A stretch of 64,000 bases of DNA from Rana temporaria (taxonomy: Eukaryota; Chordata; Amphibia; Anura; Ranidae). The notes beneath the pieces are model-generated. The model made no database searches. It was given only the letters and a program-made list of their open reading frames with translations, and was not told where the DNA came from. A program made the translations under genes and the position numbers. Below are positions 10,980 to 22,386 of the stretch, in pieces. The stretch's first letter is position 1, and each line of letters begins with the position of its first letter. Location of the stretch: assembly GCF_905171775.1 (NCBI RefSeq), contig NC_053494.1, forward strand, positions 122,653,028 through 122,717,027, written 5' to 3'.

Positions 10980-12429
10980 AGGAGTTGTAAATATCTTCCT
11001 TTACCTTAGTGCAGTCCTCCTTCACTTACCTCATCCTTCGATTTTGCTTCTAAATGTCCTTATTTCTTCTGAGAAATCCTCACTTCCTGTTCTTCTGTCT
11101 GTAACTCCACAAAGTAATGCAAGGCTTTATCCCTGGTGTGGAGTGTCGTGCTCGCCCCCTCCCTTGGACAATAGGAGAGTCAGGATGCTCTCTACGTTGC
11201 AGATAGAGAAAGGAGCTGTGTGTTAGTGGGCATCCTGACTCTCCTGTAGTCCAAGGGAGGGGGTGAGCACTACACTCCACACCAGGGAGTGCATTACTGT
11301 GTGGAGTTACAGACAGAAGAACAGGAAGTGAGGATTTCTCAGAAGAAATAAGGACATTTAAAAGCAAAAATCGAAGGATGAGGTAAGTGAAGGAGGACTG
11401 CACTAAGGTAAAGGAAGCTATTTAACCACTTAAGACCCGGACCAAAATGCAGCTAAAGGACCTTGCCCCTTTTTGCGATTCGGCACTGCATCGCTTTAAC
11501 TGACAATTGCACGGTCCTGCGACGTGGCTCCCAAACAAAATTGGCGTCCTTTTTTTCCCCACAAATAGAGCTTTCTTTTGGTGGTATTTGATCACCTCTG
11601 CGGTTTTTATTTTTTGCGCTATAAACAAAAATTGAGCGACAATTTTGAAAAAAATTCAATATTTTTTTCTTTTTGCTGTAAGAAATATCCCCCAAAAATA
11701 TATAAAAAAAAATGTTTCCTCAGTTTAGGGCGATACGTATTCTTCTACCTATTTTTGGTAAAAAAAATCGCAATAAGCGTTTATAAAATAGGGGATAGTT
11801 TTATTGCATTTTTATTATATATATTTTTTTTACTACTAATGGCGGCGATCAGCGATTTTTTTCTTGTCTGCGACATTATGGCGGACACTTTGGACAATTT
11901 TGACACATTTTTGGGACCATTGTCATTTTCACAGCAAAAAAATGCATTTAAAATGCATTGTTTATTGTGAAAATGACAGTTGCAGTTTGGGAGTTAACCA
12001 CAGGGGGCGCTGTTGGAGTTATGTGTTCCCTGAAGTGTGTTTACAACTGTAGGGGGGTGTGACTGTAGGTGTGACGTCATCGATTGTGTCCCCCTATAAA
12101 AGGGATGACACGATCGATGACGGAGCCACAGTGAAGAATGGGGAAGCCGTGTTTACACACGGCTCTCCCCGTTCTTCAGCTCCGGGGACCGATCGCCGGA
12201 CTGCAGCGGCGTTCGGGTCCGCGAGTCCCGCGGTCACGGTCACGGCCACGGAGCTTCGGACCGGGTCACGGGAGTGCGCCGCAGGTGCGCGCCCGCAACC
12301 CCCCGACTGGGCTTAAAGGACAACGTACCTATACGTTGATGTGCCCAGCCGTGCCATTCTGCTGACGTATATCAGCGTGATGGGGTCCTTAAGTGGATAA
12401 GAATTTATTTTTTTACCTTTACAACCCCT
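10980..12429. mobile_element. T2/Kolobok-like foldback MITE with TTAA TSD, carrying a nested element
   Basis: TTAA (10976-10979 and 12430-12433) flanks ends AGGAGTTGTAAA and TTTACAACCCCT. This fits the T2 pattern TTAAAGGRR known from Xenopus. The arms 10993-11197 and 11228-11420 are about 200-bp inverted repeats (for example CACTTCCTGTTCTTCTGTCT). Element b of the CCACTT family sits in its right part. Confidence 0.86.
11426..12396 (+). mobile_element. CCACTT-family element, copy b, nested in the T2-like MITE
   Basis: Ends CCACTTAAGACCCGG and GGTCCTTAAGTGG are inverted repeats. Flanks are TTAA (11422-11425) and ATAA (12397-12400). The core (TTTGGTGGTATTTGATCACC) runs opposite to copy a. A 130-codon frame (11578-11970) overlaps the region that is also open in copies a and e, but the upstream part is read in a different frame. 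12160-12320 is CpG-rich and partly palindromic. Confidence 0.82.
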
Positions 12430-12565
12430 TTAATGTACACTACAGAAGTCGCTTTCGACTTCAGAAAAGGTCCCTGTACTACTTCAAGGCGACTTCTAGG
12501 CAACTTGTAGGCAACTTGTACCCATAGATTTCAATGGAAGTTGCCTCCAAAGTCGGATCACTGTC

Positions 12566-13924
12566 TTAACTGAATCAACTTTACAGGAAGAGAAATTTAC
12601 ATCAACGCAGTCAGTGTTAATGTGGGAATACCTCCCGCAGAGCTATTGTGTTCTCCAGGCGGGGGTGCAGGGTGCGGGGTGCTGTCCCTGCTGGGAGAAC
12701 ACAGCAATTATTTCTAGTGGCTATAGCCACAGGCAATAATCACATGTAAAAATCCGACATGCTGGTTGGTCGTCAGTCGATTAATCAACTTGGGTACAAT
12801 CAGTCTGCCCATACATGGTTCAAATCTCATCTGGTTTCTGCAGCCTTTAGCAACTGTGGTGCCCCACAATTGTGGGTTAGCATGATTTATATATCAGAAC
12901 TACTTCTCAAGTCTAGAATGACATTGATGCCTCCTTCTTTTTTGAACAACTAAAATCTATTGTTTGAAAATATAATTACAGCATACAATTTAATTTACGT
13001 TTTCCACCCTGTCTGTTTAAAATGGCTAAGGCTTGAGATGGTCAGTTGCATGTACAAATAAAATGCTGTATACAGTGGCTTAGCTACCACTATAGCAGCA
13101 CACACAGCTGTTACGGGTCCAAGGCAGAGGGGGTTGTAAACTTGTGAACAGGACAGGTAAGCTGCTTGCTCTGACCTGCCCTCCAACCCATATACAGTAG
13201 TTCAATCATGGCCGTCAGGGCTTTTCAGGCACGTTCACTTGAAATTCATTGGTGATTTTGTGCTGCCAGCCAGTGCTCCCTAGGGGTGTTGTTCAATGGT
13301 GTTATTTCTGTCTGATGAAGAAGACCTCGTAAAATGTTTACTATAGGGCTCTGTTAGTTCTATTTATTCCCTTGGCTAATTAGCTTCAGGAGGCTGAATA
13401 GCTATCATGGTTTCCTATCTTACTAAATTCCTAGGTTCAAGGTTTTTTTTTTTGTTTTGTTGGCTTATGCTGAGTGATTGGTCCCCAAAACATAATGGTG
13501 CATCCACTGGTTCTGACCAAAGTGTACTTTAAATATCTATGAATATTTTTAAATATTACTTATAGGGCCATTATAGGAATTTTCCGCTAAATCTAGCAAT
13601 GATTTCACGTCCATGGGCAAGTATCCCCTGAGCCTGTCAGCAGCCTGCTGTTTGAGGGAATTTTGATTGAACCCCTCATATCATTATTGTTTCCATGCTG
13701 ATAAGTCAACACCAGTTGCTCTTTGACACAATGCCTAGCACCCATCTCCAAACAAAGCATTTGTAAGCTCAGGTAATTTAGTGCTAGAAGTATATTGAGT
13801 GTTCGTCAGTACTCAAATGGGGGCTTGCTAAAATATGCCTGTATGATTGGGTGCTTTCTGATGTCTGTAGGCAGTTTAAATGTAACCTGTGGCCAGTAAA
13901 TGAATGCCTAATTGTTTACATATA
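12566..13924. other. Mostly unassigned stretch with a dispersed-repeat fragment
   Basis: Positions about 12690-12845 carry the fragment family with AACTTGGGTACAATCAG and CTGCCCATACATGG. From 12846 to 13924 I see no element end, tandem repeat or convincing exon. Confidence 0.4.
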
Positions 13925-13932
13925 CTTAACAA

Positions 13933-14386
13933 CAGGGCTCAAGTCCTGCGGGAACGCGTGGGAACGGAGTTCCTATACTTTTTTCACAGCAGGAACTCAG
14001 TTTCCTTTGCAGGACTAGAGCAGCCGAGAGCAGCAGAGCCGCCCGAGCCAATCTTTCACTAAGCGGCGATGCCCAGCTCGAGTCACTGTCAGGGGCAGGC
14101 GAACCTTAGTAATCCTTTATGTTACTGGCCGCTTCCTGTATATGGATTCATCAGGTAGTGTGCGGGTATTCCGTCACTTCCTCGATGCCGCAATGTCTCC
14201 TGGGAGCTTTTGTCATTGTTCCCAGGAGACATTGCGGAGGTCTGTCGCGAGTTATCGCAGGATTTAGAAAGAACTTGCGGTTTATTTATTATGCATATGA
14301 GCGTATCATTTTTTTTTTTTTTTTTGGTGGCGAAGTGGATCTTGGGTGGGAGTTCCCACACTTTTTTCCCCAGGACTTGACCCCTG
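13933..14386. mobile_element. Non-autonomous hAT element with perfect 8-bp TSD
   Basis: CTTAACAA is present at 13925-13932 and 14387-14394. The left end CAGGGCTCAAGTCCTGCGGG and right end (complement CAGGGGTCAAGTCCTGGGG) are matching TIRs. The centre has a short inverted repeat, CAATGTCTCCTGGGAGC / CCCAGGAGACATTG. No transposase is encoded. Confidence 0.92.
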
Positions 14387-14394
14387 CTTAACAA

Positions 14395-14847
14395 GCCATA
14401 AATGAGCGCTAAAACAAAACTTCACTGACCTCCGTAGCTGCAGGAACTGCGGAGCACTTAATTCTCATTGTCAATTCATCCTCAAAGCCTATCCTTTATT
14501 CATCCTCAAAGTTTAGGTTTTTTTCTCAGTAGCTCAGCTAACTCTTCTTCCCCCTCTCCCAGAGCTTCTGCCCTTTTATATTGAAGATTAGAAGATTGGA
14601 TGTCATTGGATGGCAATCAATTATAAAACGTATTTAATGTTTGCTAAGAATATGTAAATACTTAAAATTCAAAGACTAGCCACAGCTTCACATTAAGAGT
14701 TCATGCACACGAATTAGTCAATGTCTGTACTCTTGTAAATGCCAATGCTTGCTTGCATGAGCATTGACCCGTGTATGTGCTTCCGATTTACTGTATGTGC
14801 CATTAATTGAACGTTTCGCATTAACTTGAATGGCAGGCTGTATGTAC
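14395..14847. other. Unassigned stretch
   Basis: No repeat terminus, tandem array or coding signal is recognised between the hAT element and the next GGGCC MITE. Confidence 0.35.
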
Positions 14848-14850
14848 TGT

Positions 14851-15559
14851 GGGCCAAATCCTCAAAAGAGATACGACGGAGTAACTGCTGTTACTCCGTC
14901 GTATCCCAGGTCCTAACTATGGAACTGATCCACAGAATCAGTTTTCCATAGTTAGGGAGAAGATCCGGCATGTGTAATTGAATTACACTGCCGGATCTTA
15001 GGATGCAGTACCGCATCCGCCGCTGGGGGCATTTCGTGTCGAAATGCCGCCTCGGGTATGCAAATTAGCACTTACGGAGATCCACGAAGCTTTTCAGCTT
15101 CGTTTTTTCTCCGTAAGTTTTAGTTTGCATACGCAAAATTAGGGCTGCTTTTACAAGGTGTAAAGTTAGTACACCATGTAAAAGCAGACCCTTCTGTCTA
15201 GCGACGCGTTTTTTTTTCGAATTTTAATTTTTTTTTTCGCGCCATATCTTTTTTTTTTCGACGCAACTTTATTGACCCGTCGCAATTCACAAAGCCCGGC
15301 GTAACGTTATTTCGCGCTATGCACGTCGGGAAAATGACGTCACGAGCATGCGCAGTACGGCCGGCGCGGGAGCGCGCCTCATTTAAATGGGAATCGCCCC
15401 CATGAAATGAGGAACGCCTTGCGCCGGCGGAATTTAAGTTACACGGCCAGAAATTTCTAGGTAAGTGCTTTGTGGATCGGGCACTTAGGTAGAAATTTTA
15501 AGGCAGTGTAACTTAAATTAGAATTTCGCCGTTACGCCGGGTCTTTGTGGATTTGGCCC
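14851..15559. mobile_element. GGGCC-family MITE 2, perfect TGT TSD
   Basis: Ends GGGCCAAATCCTCAAAAG and GTGGATTTGGCCC, flanked by TGT on both sides (14848-14850 and 15560-15562). It is collinear with copy 1, including CGGAGTAACTGC and GAGCATGCGCAGTACGGCC, so the two are the same subfamily. Confidence 0.9.
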
Positions 15560-15864
15560 TGTATGTGCTCCCCAGACATGGGAAAGTGCCAGAAAATGTA
15601 CACTAGTCAGAATAAAATGCCTATTATACTCCATGTGCATGAACCCTAAAAGAGATCTATGGTCGCAGCGTACACTTTCATTTTTTTTTAGGTCAGTGTT
15701 GTAATAACAATGCAAATAATATTTAATATTTTAAATCCAATATAAGCTTACCTGAAAATTCTCCTTTTATGTTGTGAGTGCTGCATGTCTGCTGGTCATC
15801 TCTTTCCACAACTTTTTTGATTTCCTGCATGCTTTGCAACTTCTCCTCAACTCCTAAGAACTAG

Positions 15865-16582
15865 GGGCCAGATTCACAGATAATTGCCCAGGCGCAGCGT
15901 ATTAGAGATACGCTACGCCGCCGTATCTTACCTGGCAGAATTTCGAATCCAGGAAGATTTTGCGCCGTAAGTTATGGCGGCGTAGTGTATTTCTCGGCGC
16001 GTATTTCAAATTGGGCGGGTAGGGGGCGTGACTCATTTAAATGAAGCGCGTCCCCGCGCCGATTGAAATGCGCATGCTCCGTTTTGAAATTTCCCGCCGT
16101 GTTTTGCGCGAAATGATGTCGCACCGACGTCATTTTTTGAACGAAGACGTGAGTTACGTCCTTTCCTATTCACGGACGACTTACGCAAAAAAAAAATTCT
16201 AAATTCGACGCGGGAACGACAGCCATACTTTAACATGGCAAGTTTATCTATACGCCACGAAATAGCAGCTTTAACTATACGCCGGGAAAAGCCGACTAGC
16301 GACGACGTAAGAGAATGCGACGGCCGCGCGTACCTTCGTGGATCGACGGAAAAAGCTAATTAGCATACCCGACGCGGAAAACGACGCGAACTCCACCCAG
16401 CGGGCGCCGAAGTATTGCACCTATGATCCGAAGGCGTACGAAGCCGTACGCCTGTCGGATCGAAGCCAGAAGCCGTTGTATCTTAGTTTGAGGATTCAAA
16501 CTAAAGATACAACGTGTCAAATTTGAAAGTACGCCGGTGTATCAGTAGATACGCCGGCGTACTTCTTCTGTGAATCTGGCCC
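15865..16582. mobile_element. GGGCC-family MITE 3
   Basis: Ends GGGCCAGATTCACAG and CTGTGAATCTGGCCC are a perfect 15-bp TIR. Flanks (TAG left, TAT right) do not give a clean duplication. The interior contains TGCGCATGCTCCG and a GTACGCC-rich right arm. Confidence 0.85.
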
Positions 16583-16750
16583 TATATATCCCATTATACC
16601 TTACTGCCTGCAATTGATGATTCCTGAACTGACTCATCCTCCTGAAATTCCTCCTGTCAGGACCTATGTTGTTCCGATGGCAGGCTCTGGGAAATGTATG
16701 ACACAACAGTGACTATTCATAGAACATAGTAAATATGCATCAAAGAATTT
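16583..16750. other. Short unassigned spacer
   Basis: No feature recognised between two mobile elements. Confidence 0.3.
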
Positions 16751-16753
16751 TAA

Positions 16754-17167
16754 AGCCTCATACACACGATCGGATATTTGATGGAATCTAGTCCGATGGA
16801 TTTTTTCGTCGGATATCCTATGAAGCTAAATTTCATCAGTCTTGCCTACACACCATCAGTCAAATTTCCGACAGTGCCAAAATGTGGTGACGTAAAACAC
16901 TACGACGTGCTGAAAAAAATGAAGTTCAATGCTTCCGAGCATGCGTCGACTTGATTCTGAGCATGTGTGGATTTTTGACCGATGGACTTCCACACAGACG
17001 ATCGTTTTTTTCTATTGGTTTTTTATCCATAGGAAAAATTTAAAACATGTTCTATTTTTTTTCACGGATGAAAAACAAACCGATAAGGCCCACACACGAT
17101 CGGTTTGTCCGATGAAAACAGTTCATCGGTCTGTTTTCATCGGAAAACCGATCGTGTGTACAGGGCT
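16754..17167. mobile_element. MITE D, GTACACACG-terminus family, perfect TAA TSD
   Basis: Ends AGCCTCATACACACGATCGG and CCGATCGTGTGTACAGGGCT, with TAA on both sides (16751-16753, 17168-17170). The interior TTCAATGCTTCCGAGCATGC is shared with MITE A. Its right TAA overlaps the left TTAA of the next element. Confidence 0.85.
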
Positions 17168-17170
17168 TAA

Positions 17171-17688
17171 AGCGGAGGTTCACCCATACCCTACACATTT
17201 TCCCCTTCGCTTTATGCTCGTTTTGTCTAGGGGAATCGGCTATTTGTATTAAAATATGATCCGTACTTGCCCGTTTTCGAGATGCATCTTCTTCCGCCAC
17301 TTCCGGGTATGGGCTGCGGGAATGGGCGTTCCTTCTTGATTGACAGTCTTCCGAGAGGCTTCCGACGGTCGCATCCATCGCGTCACGATTTTCCGAAAGA
17401 AGCCGAACGTTGGTGCGCAGGCGCAGTATAGAGCCGCACCGACGTTCGGCTTCTTTCGGCTACGAGTGACGCGATGGATGCGACCGTCGGAAGCCTCTCG
17501 GAAGACTGTCAATCAAGAAGGAACGCCCGCTCCCGAAGACCCATACCCGGAAGCGACGGAAGAAGATGCATCTCGAAAACGGGTAAGTACGGATCATATT
17601 TTAATACAAATAGCCGATTCCCCTAGACCGAACGAGCAGGAAGCTAAGGGAAAAAAAAGAAAAAAAAAGAAATGGTTGAACTCCCGCT
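17171..17688. mobile_element. T2-like foldback MITE with TTAA TSD
   Basis: TTAA at 17167-17170 and 17689-17692 flanks AGCGGAGGTTCACCCA and its inverse (TTGAACTCCCGCT). The interior is a near-perfect palindrome from about 17270 to 17590 built on GATGGATGCGACCGTCGGAA and CCGAAAGAAGCCGAACG. Long open frames in both directions follow from this symmetry. Confidence 0.86.
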
Positions 17689-17692
17689 TTAA

Positions 17693-18621
17693 GAGTTTAA
17701 TTAATGCGTGTAGGCAGGTACCCACTAATGGTGGGCTGCTGTTTTAGTTAGTTACCGAGCTGCCCAGGTGGGGAAAGGTTAATTCTGGTTCTTCATTTTC
17801 CAGGGCTTTTCTGGGTTCTGCCCTCCACTCTGTTGTACATATCAAAGGGAGAGAGCCAGGACTGCATGGGAAAGGTGTGAGAGTCTACCTGAGAAGATGT
17901 AACCTGCAGCAACTCGTGAACTGCCCGCCTGGGAATCTACCTTACAAGGACTTTGCCAATTATGGACTACCATCTGGAAAGTTATGCCTAGACTGCCTAA
18001 GATCAGTAAGTTAAAAAAAAATGGTGTTTTGCACTAAGCATTGTAATGTTGCAGAAAGTTTCTGTAAAGTATTTTAACTGGTCCAAGCCTGGTCTGAACT
18101 TACTCAAAGGGGTGCATGAAGGTACATCTAGAAGAACAGAGCCTGTAAAGCACACACAAGGCAGAAGAGGAAAGCCACCACAAGTGGTTAACTCAACAAA
18201 GGAACCATGAACTGGTGGGAATGAATAGCAGCCAGACAGCAAGTTTTTGTACCAGACTCCGGGGACAAGTCCTCCGGTAGTAAGGGGGTAGGTATTCTTG
18301 CTCCCTACCTAGCGGTCGGTTAGCCCAAAAGTAATTGGATTCAAACCAGTGGTATGGAGACCCAATGTATCTGTGGGATCTTTGGGTATGGGAGAGAGGA
18401 GATAACTATGTGCATGAATGAGGTCCCTGCTAGTGCATGGTGGGACCCCATTCTGTCACTTGGAGTGAGATGGCAGAGATATGCTGGACTAGGGGACAGG
18501 CTCAGCAGTCTCCCTCCTAAATGCTACATTCATGGAGAAAAGGTGTTTAGTTTCATGGGATGAAACATTTACAGAAGAACTCTGTATGTTACACAGCTGC
18601 ACACAGTGTATGGTTCACCTC
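17693..18621. other. Unassigned stretch
   Basis: The sequence is complex and free of recognised termini. It could be part of an older retroelement, but no LTR ends, polyadenylation tail or protein motif supports this. Confidence 0.3.
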
Positions 18622-18624
18622 TAA

Positions 18625-18978
18625 TGGCCCGTACACACGATCCAAATATTGTACAAAAAATGTCCTCTGAGGAAGATTTGCACGATAATCGGATCGTTAG
18701 TATAGGGTTTCCGTGAGCTGATCATTACAGTTCACCAGATATTATTTTATCGGACAATTTTCCTTGTACGATACTAGATCGTACGATTTTCGTTTAGTCA
18801 GTACAGTTGTCGTCTGAAAATACAACACAAATACATTACAACACATGACATCACTTCCGATTTTTTTTTCTGTCGTATGAGAATTTTCGTGTCTTTAGTA
18901 ACATTTTTTTAAGTTCTACTAAGTTGCGACTAGTAAACGAAAAAAGTCAGACGGTCTTCGGATTGTGTGTACGTGGCA
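18625..18978. mobile_element. MITE E, GTACACACG-terminus family, perfect TAA TSD
   Basis: Ends TGGCCCGTACACACGATCC and GATTGTGTGTACGTGGCA. TAA lies at 18622-18624 and 18979-18981. The interior (TATTATTTTATCGGACAATT, GATCGTACGATTTTCG) is distinct from other members, so it is a separate subfamily. Confidence 0.85.
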
Positions 18979-18981
18979 TAA

Positions 18982-19426
18982 GGCTCGGTTCACACTGCTG
19001 CACTGCAAATTTGTTCAGTTTTTTGTCCCGTGTGAGGTGCAAATTTACTGCGATTTTACGCGAATTTCAGGAGTTGGACATTCTGCGATTGATGCTCTAG
19101 CCAATGGAATCATAATGTAAAAAAAAAGTGTTAACTTACTGTGTATTTCCTGTTTTTTATGGAGAGTAGTGTGGTGGAATTCGCACATATGTGAACCATC
19201 AATGCGATTCCAGAACGATTTACATTGATGTCTATGGAGACTAAATTCGCAACGCAATGCTATAAACTCGCACAAGACCCTTTTTTATCGCATTCGTAGA
19301 GGAATCGCAACGCATGTATGTGAACGACTGTCATTGAAAACAATGACTTTATGGATGACGTGCAAAATTTTGAATGTTTTTGACGCATCACATTCGTTAT
19401 GAACTCGCATCAGTGTGAACCGGGCC
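18982..19426. mobile_element. TTCACACTG-terminus MITE with perfect TAA TSD
   Basis: Ends GGCTCGGTTCACACTGCTGC and CAGTGTGAACCGGGCC. TAA lies at 18979-18981 and 19427-19429. The left TAA is also the right duplication of MITE E, so the two elements abut through one shared target triplet. Confidence 0.87.
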
Positions 19427-19446
19427 TAAGCCCAGGTTCCGCCTTA

Positions 19447-19500
19447 GGGCCGGTTCACACTACTGCAACTTCAAAATCGCACGATTTTACCTAATAGGAG
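19447..19500. mobile_element. Left-end fragment of a TTCACACT-terminus MITE
   Basis: GGGCCGGTTCACACTACTGC after TTA (19444-19446) is a family terminus; the sequence leaves the family after about 50 bp and no right end follows. Confidence 0.6.
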
Positions 19501-20327
19501 TAGACTGGAAATAATTGCAAAATTATATTGTGGTAATTAATATATGCTTTAAATTTTTGACCGTGGATTCACTGGAGCAAGGACAGTTATAAATGGTTCT
19601 ACCTTATATTTGCTAAAAAATTAAAAATTTGCTAAAAAATAAAAAATAAATAAAAAAAAAAGCCCTGTGGACTGTGTTGGCAGTATCTAATTGGGGATAA
19701 ACTATTAATTAAATTGTTCTACTGGAATGGTTTGTATTATGAAACAATCTATTTTGGATGTTATATTTTAAATCAGGGAGCTGTATCAGCCACATTGAGG
19801 AAGACAGCTGTGGTTATCAGTCCATATGCCTAACAGAATTCACCATACCTTGTAGTTCTTCAGCAAACATTATTAAGCTGTATCAAGGCAATGTTATAAA
19901 TCCCCAAGTGTTGTTTCTTGCCTCACAAAAAAAGAAAAAAGACTAAGATGAGGTAATTGAAGGTAATTTGTTCTTGGCTGTAGGTACGTAAAGCCACAAT
20001 GTCCTAAATGAAACAATCAGCGCAAAATATTCCTAGACCACAAAAAGCAGCTGAACACTCAGGATTAAAATACCAAATCCCACCAAATAAACGTAATACA
20101 CAATAGTGCTGGAGAACAGAACACACAAGTACCCAAAGTAGTGTCAAGATGTGCATCAATGTATTTTGTTATGGGTAAACCTATGCAGAACCTCCACCAC
20201 AAGAAATGCTAGCAGCTCACCTCATCAAGTGGACCCCTAAATTAGACATGGGAGTGCATGAAAATATGAAGAACTGAACGGTAGAAAAAAGGGGCCTGAC
20301 TTTTATGCATGACCTCACTATATGGTC
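19501..20327. other. AT-rich unassigned stretch
   Basis: Contains short A-rich runs and a tandem GCTAAAAAATTAAAAATTT at 19612-19640. No element boundary, exon or RNA gene is supported. Confidence 0.35.
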
Positions 20328-20335
20328 ACATAGAT

Positions 20336-20807
20336 CAGTGGTCATCAACCCTGTCCTCAGGGCCCACTAACAGGCCAGATTTGTTGTAAGATTAGAATAC
20401 TGCAATCACTGAGCAGCAAATGATATCACCTGTGACGTATTTCAGTAATCTTGCAATCTCTTTACATCAGATTTGAGTGTAAGTACCGTGTATTCTAGCC
20501 AGGTTTTCTTTGTAACACCAGCTGAGTACTAATTTTAATTGGTTAGTTCACCTGTAACCTAATGATAACATATTAGAGCAGTATATAGGTGATTGTGGTG
20601 ACTAGCTCCAATAGGCAATGACTAAGCGCTGATATTTGCGCGAAACGCGTCCACCTCTTTGTCCCCTGCTCCATCTGTCAACCACTCGTCATATGAAGCT
20701 TCAATAAAAGGATTTTTGTTAGTGCAGCCATCCGGAATTATTTCTTCACAGTAATCTTGCAAAGCTGGCCTGTTAGTGAGCCCTGAGGACAGGGTTGATG
20801 ACCACTG
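20336..20807. mobile_element. Non-autonomous hAT element with 8-bp TSD (7 of 8)
   Basis: TIRs CAGTGGTCATCAACCCTGTC and its inverse GACAGGGTTGATGACCACTG are perfect over 20 bases and continue through CTCAGGGCYCACTAACAGGC. Flanks are ACATAGAT (20328-20335) and ACATAGAC (20808-20815). The interior has GATATTTGCGCGAAACGCGT and an AATAAAAGGA run, a composite cargo unlike the other hAT copies. Confidence 0.9.
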
Positions 20808-20815
20808 ACATAGAC

Positions 20816-21307
20816 AACAAAACATCCCGCACTTTGGTGGTTCTTTAACAACATGGCATTACTCTGGTAAAACATGGCATTGCTTGGGGGTTCCATAAAA
20901 TATTTCACCAATTTGGTGAAAATATGGAATTATACTGGTCAAATGGCACTTATTATGCGGTCACATTAGGTAATCACAGATATAGTGCCATTTTTCTCTT
21001 TCCACCAGTAACTAAATGCGCATTCCATCCTAAATTTACACTTCTTTACATTGCCCATAATAAATCTTTTTTTGTTAAAACTAGACACAGTTTTGTTGAA
21101 GCAATTCATTGTCACTCAGCTAGAGTATCCTGAATTACCCTGATATGTAAAAGTACAGACATCAATGATCCAAACCCTACAGAACACCCACAAGGATACA
21201 AACTGCTACTATACAAATGTTAGTTGGGTTTATAACTGTTGCACCAATGGGGTCCTGGAAAGCATTAAAGCTATAGACAGAGGATTTAATGAAGTCAACC
21301 TGATGTC
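20816..21307. other. Unassigned stretch with local GGCATTACTCTGGT-like repeats
   Basis: ACATGGCATT occurs twice near 20850-20885 and AATATGGAATTATACTGGT echoes it at 20918, a short degenerate repeat. Nothing else is recognised. Confidence 0.35.
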
Positions 21308-21500
21308 TCAGGCCTCGTACACACGACCGAGGAACTCGGCGGGCGAAACACATCGGTTTCCTCGTCGAGTTCTTGTTAGGCTTGTCGAGGAACTCGACGA
21401 GCCAATTTTCTCCATACCCGTCGAGGAAAAAGAGAACATGCTCTCTTTTTGGCTCGACAAGTTCCTCGACAGTTTCCTCGATGAAAAATGTACACACGAC

Positions 21501-22303
21501 TAGTGTTGCTCACGAATATTCGTATTGCGAATATTCGGCTCGAATATGGCATATTCGAGTATTCGCGAATATTTCGAATTTCGCGGTCAATATTCGCTAT
21601 TCCGAATATTCGATTCAATTTTATTTTTAGAACAGATCACATCCTAGAGATCTCCATCGACGTCTAAAAGCATTGCTGGTATGATTAGAGACCTTGGGCC
21701 GAGTAGCTGAAGCCATCATTTTATATTGCCGAAAATTCGCATTGCGATTATTCGGCAATAGGAATATTGCGCGATTATTTTCTCCGCCCTTCTTTTGCAT
21801 CAGAGCCAGCAGTTGTCGAAATTCCGCAATCAATATCGCATTCGCATTTTGCGAAATTTCGATACAATATCACGAATATTCTGAGCCAATCAGAGTGCTC
21901 CTAGCGCTGTTGTCGAAATTCCGCAATCAATATCGCATTCGCATTTTGCGAAATTTCGATACAATATCACGAATATTCTGAGCCAATCAGAGTGCTCCTT
22001 CCGCTGTTGTCGAAATTTCGCCATCAATATCGCATTCGCATTTTGCGAAATTTCGATACAATATCACGAATATTCTGAGCCAGAGTGCAAAATATCACGA
22101 ATATTCTGAGCCAATCAGAGTGCTCCTTCCGCTGTTGTCGAAATTTCGCAATTATTTTCGCATTCGCAATAGCGAAATTTTGCAAAAATTTCATTTCGAT
22201 AAAATATCACGAATATTCGAATTTAGCGAATATTTCTCGAATATTCGGCTATATATTTGTGATATATCGCGAAATCGAATATGGCGTATTCTGCTCAACA
22301 CTA
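21501..22303. mobile_element. AT-rich hAT element, perfect 8-bp TSD, nested in MITE F
   Basis: CACACGAC at 21493-21500 and 22304-22311 flanks TAGTGTTGCTC and its near-inverse GCTCAACACTA. The interior is a CGAATATTCG-rich fold and a 97-bp tandem repeat. Excision restores an ordinary MITE F arm. Confidence 0.9.
21790..22135. repeat. 97-bp tandem repeat, three copies plus a partial
   Basis: CTGAGCCAATCAGAGTGCTC recurs at 21881, 21978 and again at 22106 after a copy with GCCAGAGTGC at 22075. Units contain TTGTCGAAATTYCGC, ATATCGCATTCGCATTTTGC and ATATCACGAATATTCTGAGC. Confidence 0.88.
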
Positions 22304-22386
22304 CACACGACCAGTTTCCTCGGCAAAAAAACTCTCCCACCAAGTTTCTTGATGGATTCTGCCTTGGAAACTGGTCGTGTGTACGA

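Larger units (their letters stand above)
10887..12565. mobile_element. TTCACACT-terminus element interrupted by a T2-like element; right end lost
   Basis: The left part CGGTTCACACTACAGCGACT (10887-10975) continues after the T2-like insertion as TACACTACAGAAGTCGC ... GTAGGCAACTTGTACCC (12434-12565). Both parts share the GCGACTT theme. A right terminus with CAGTGTGAACC is not found, so the 3' boundary is approximate. Confidence 0.6.
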
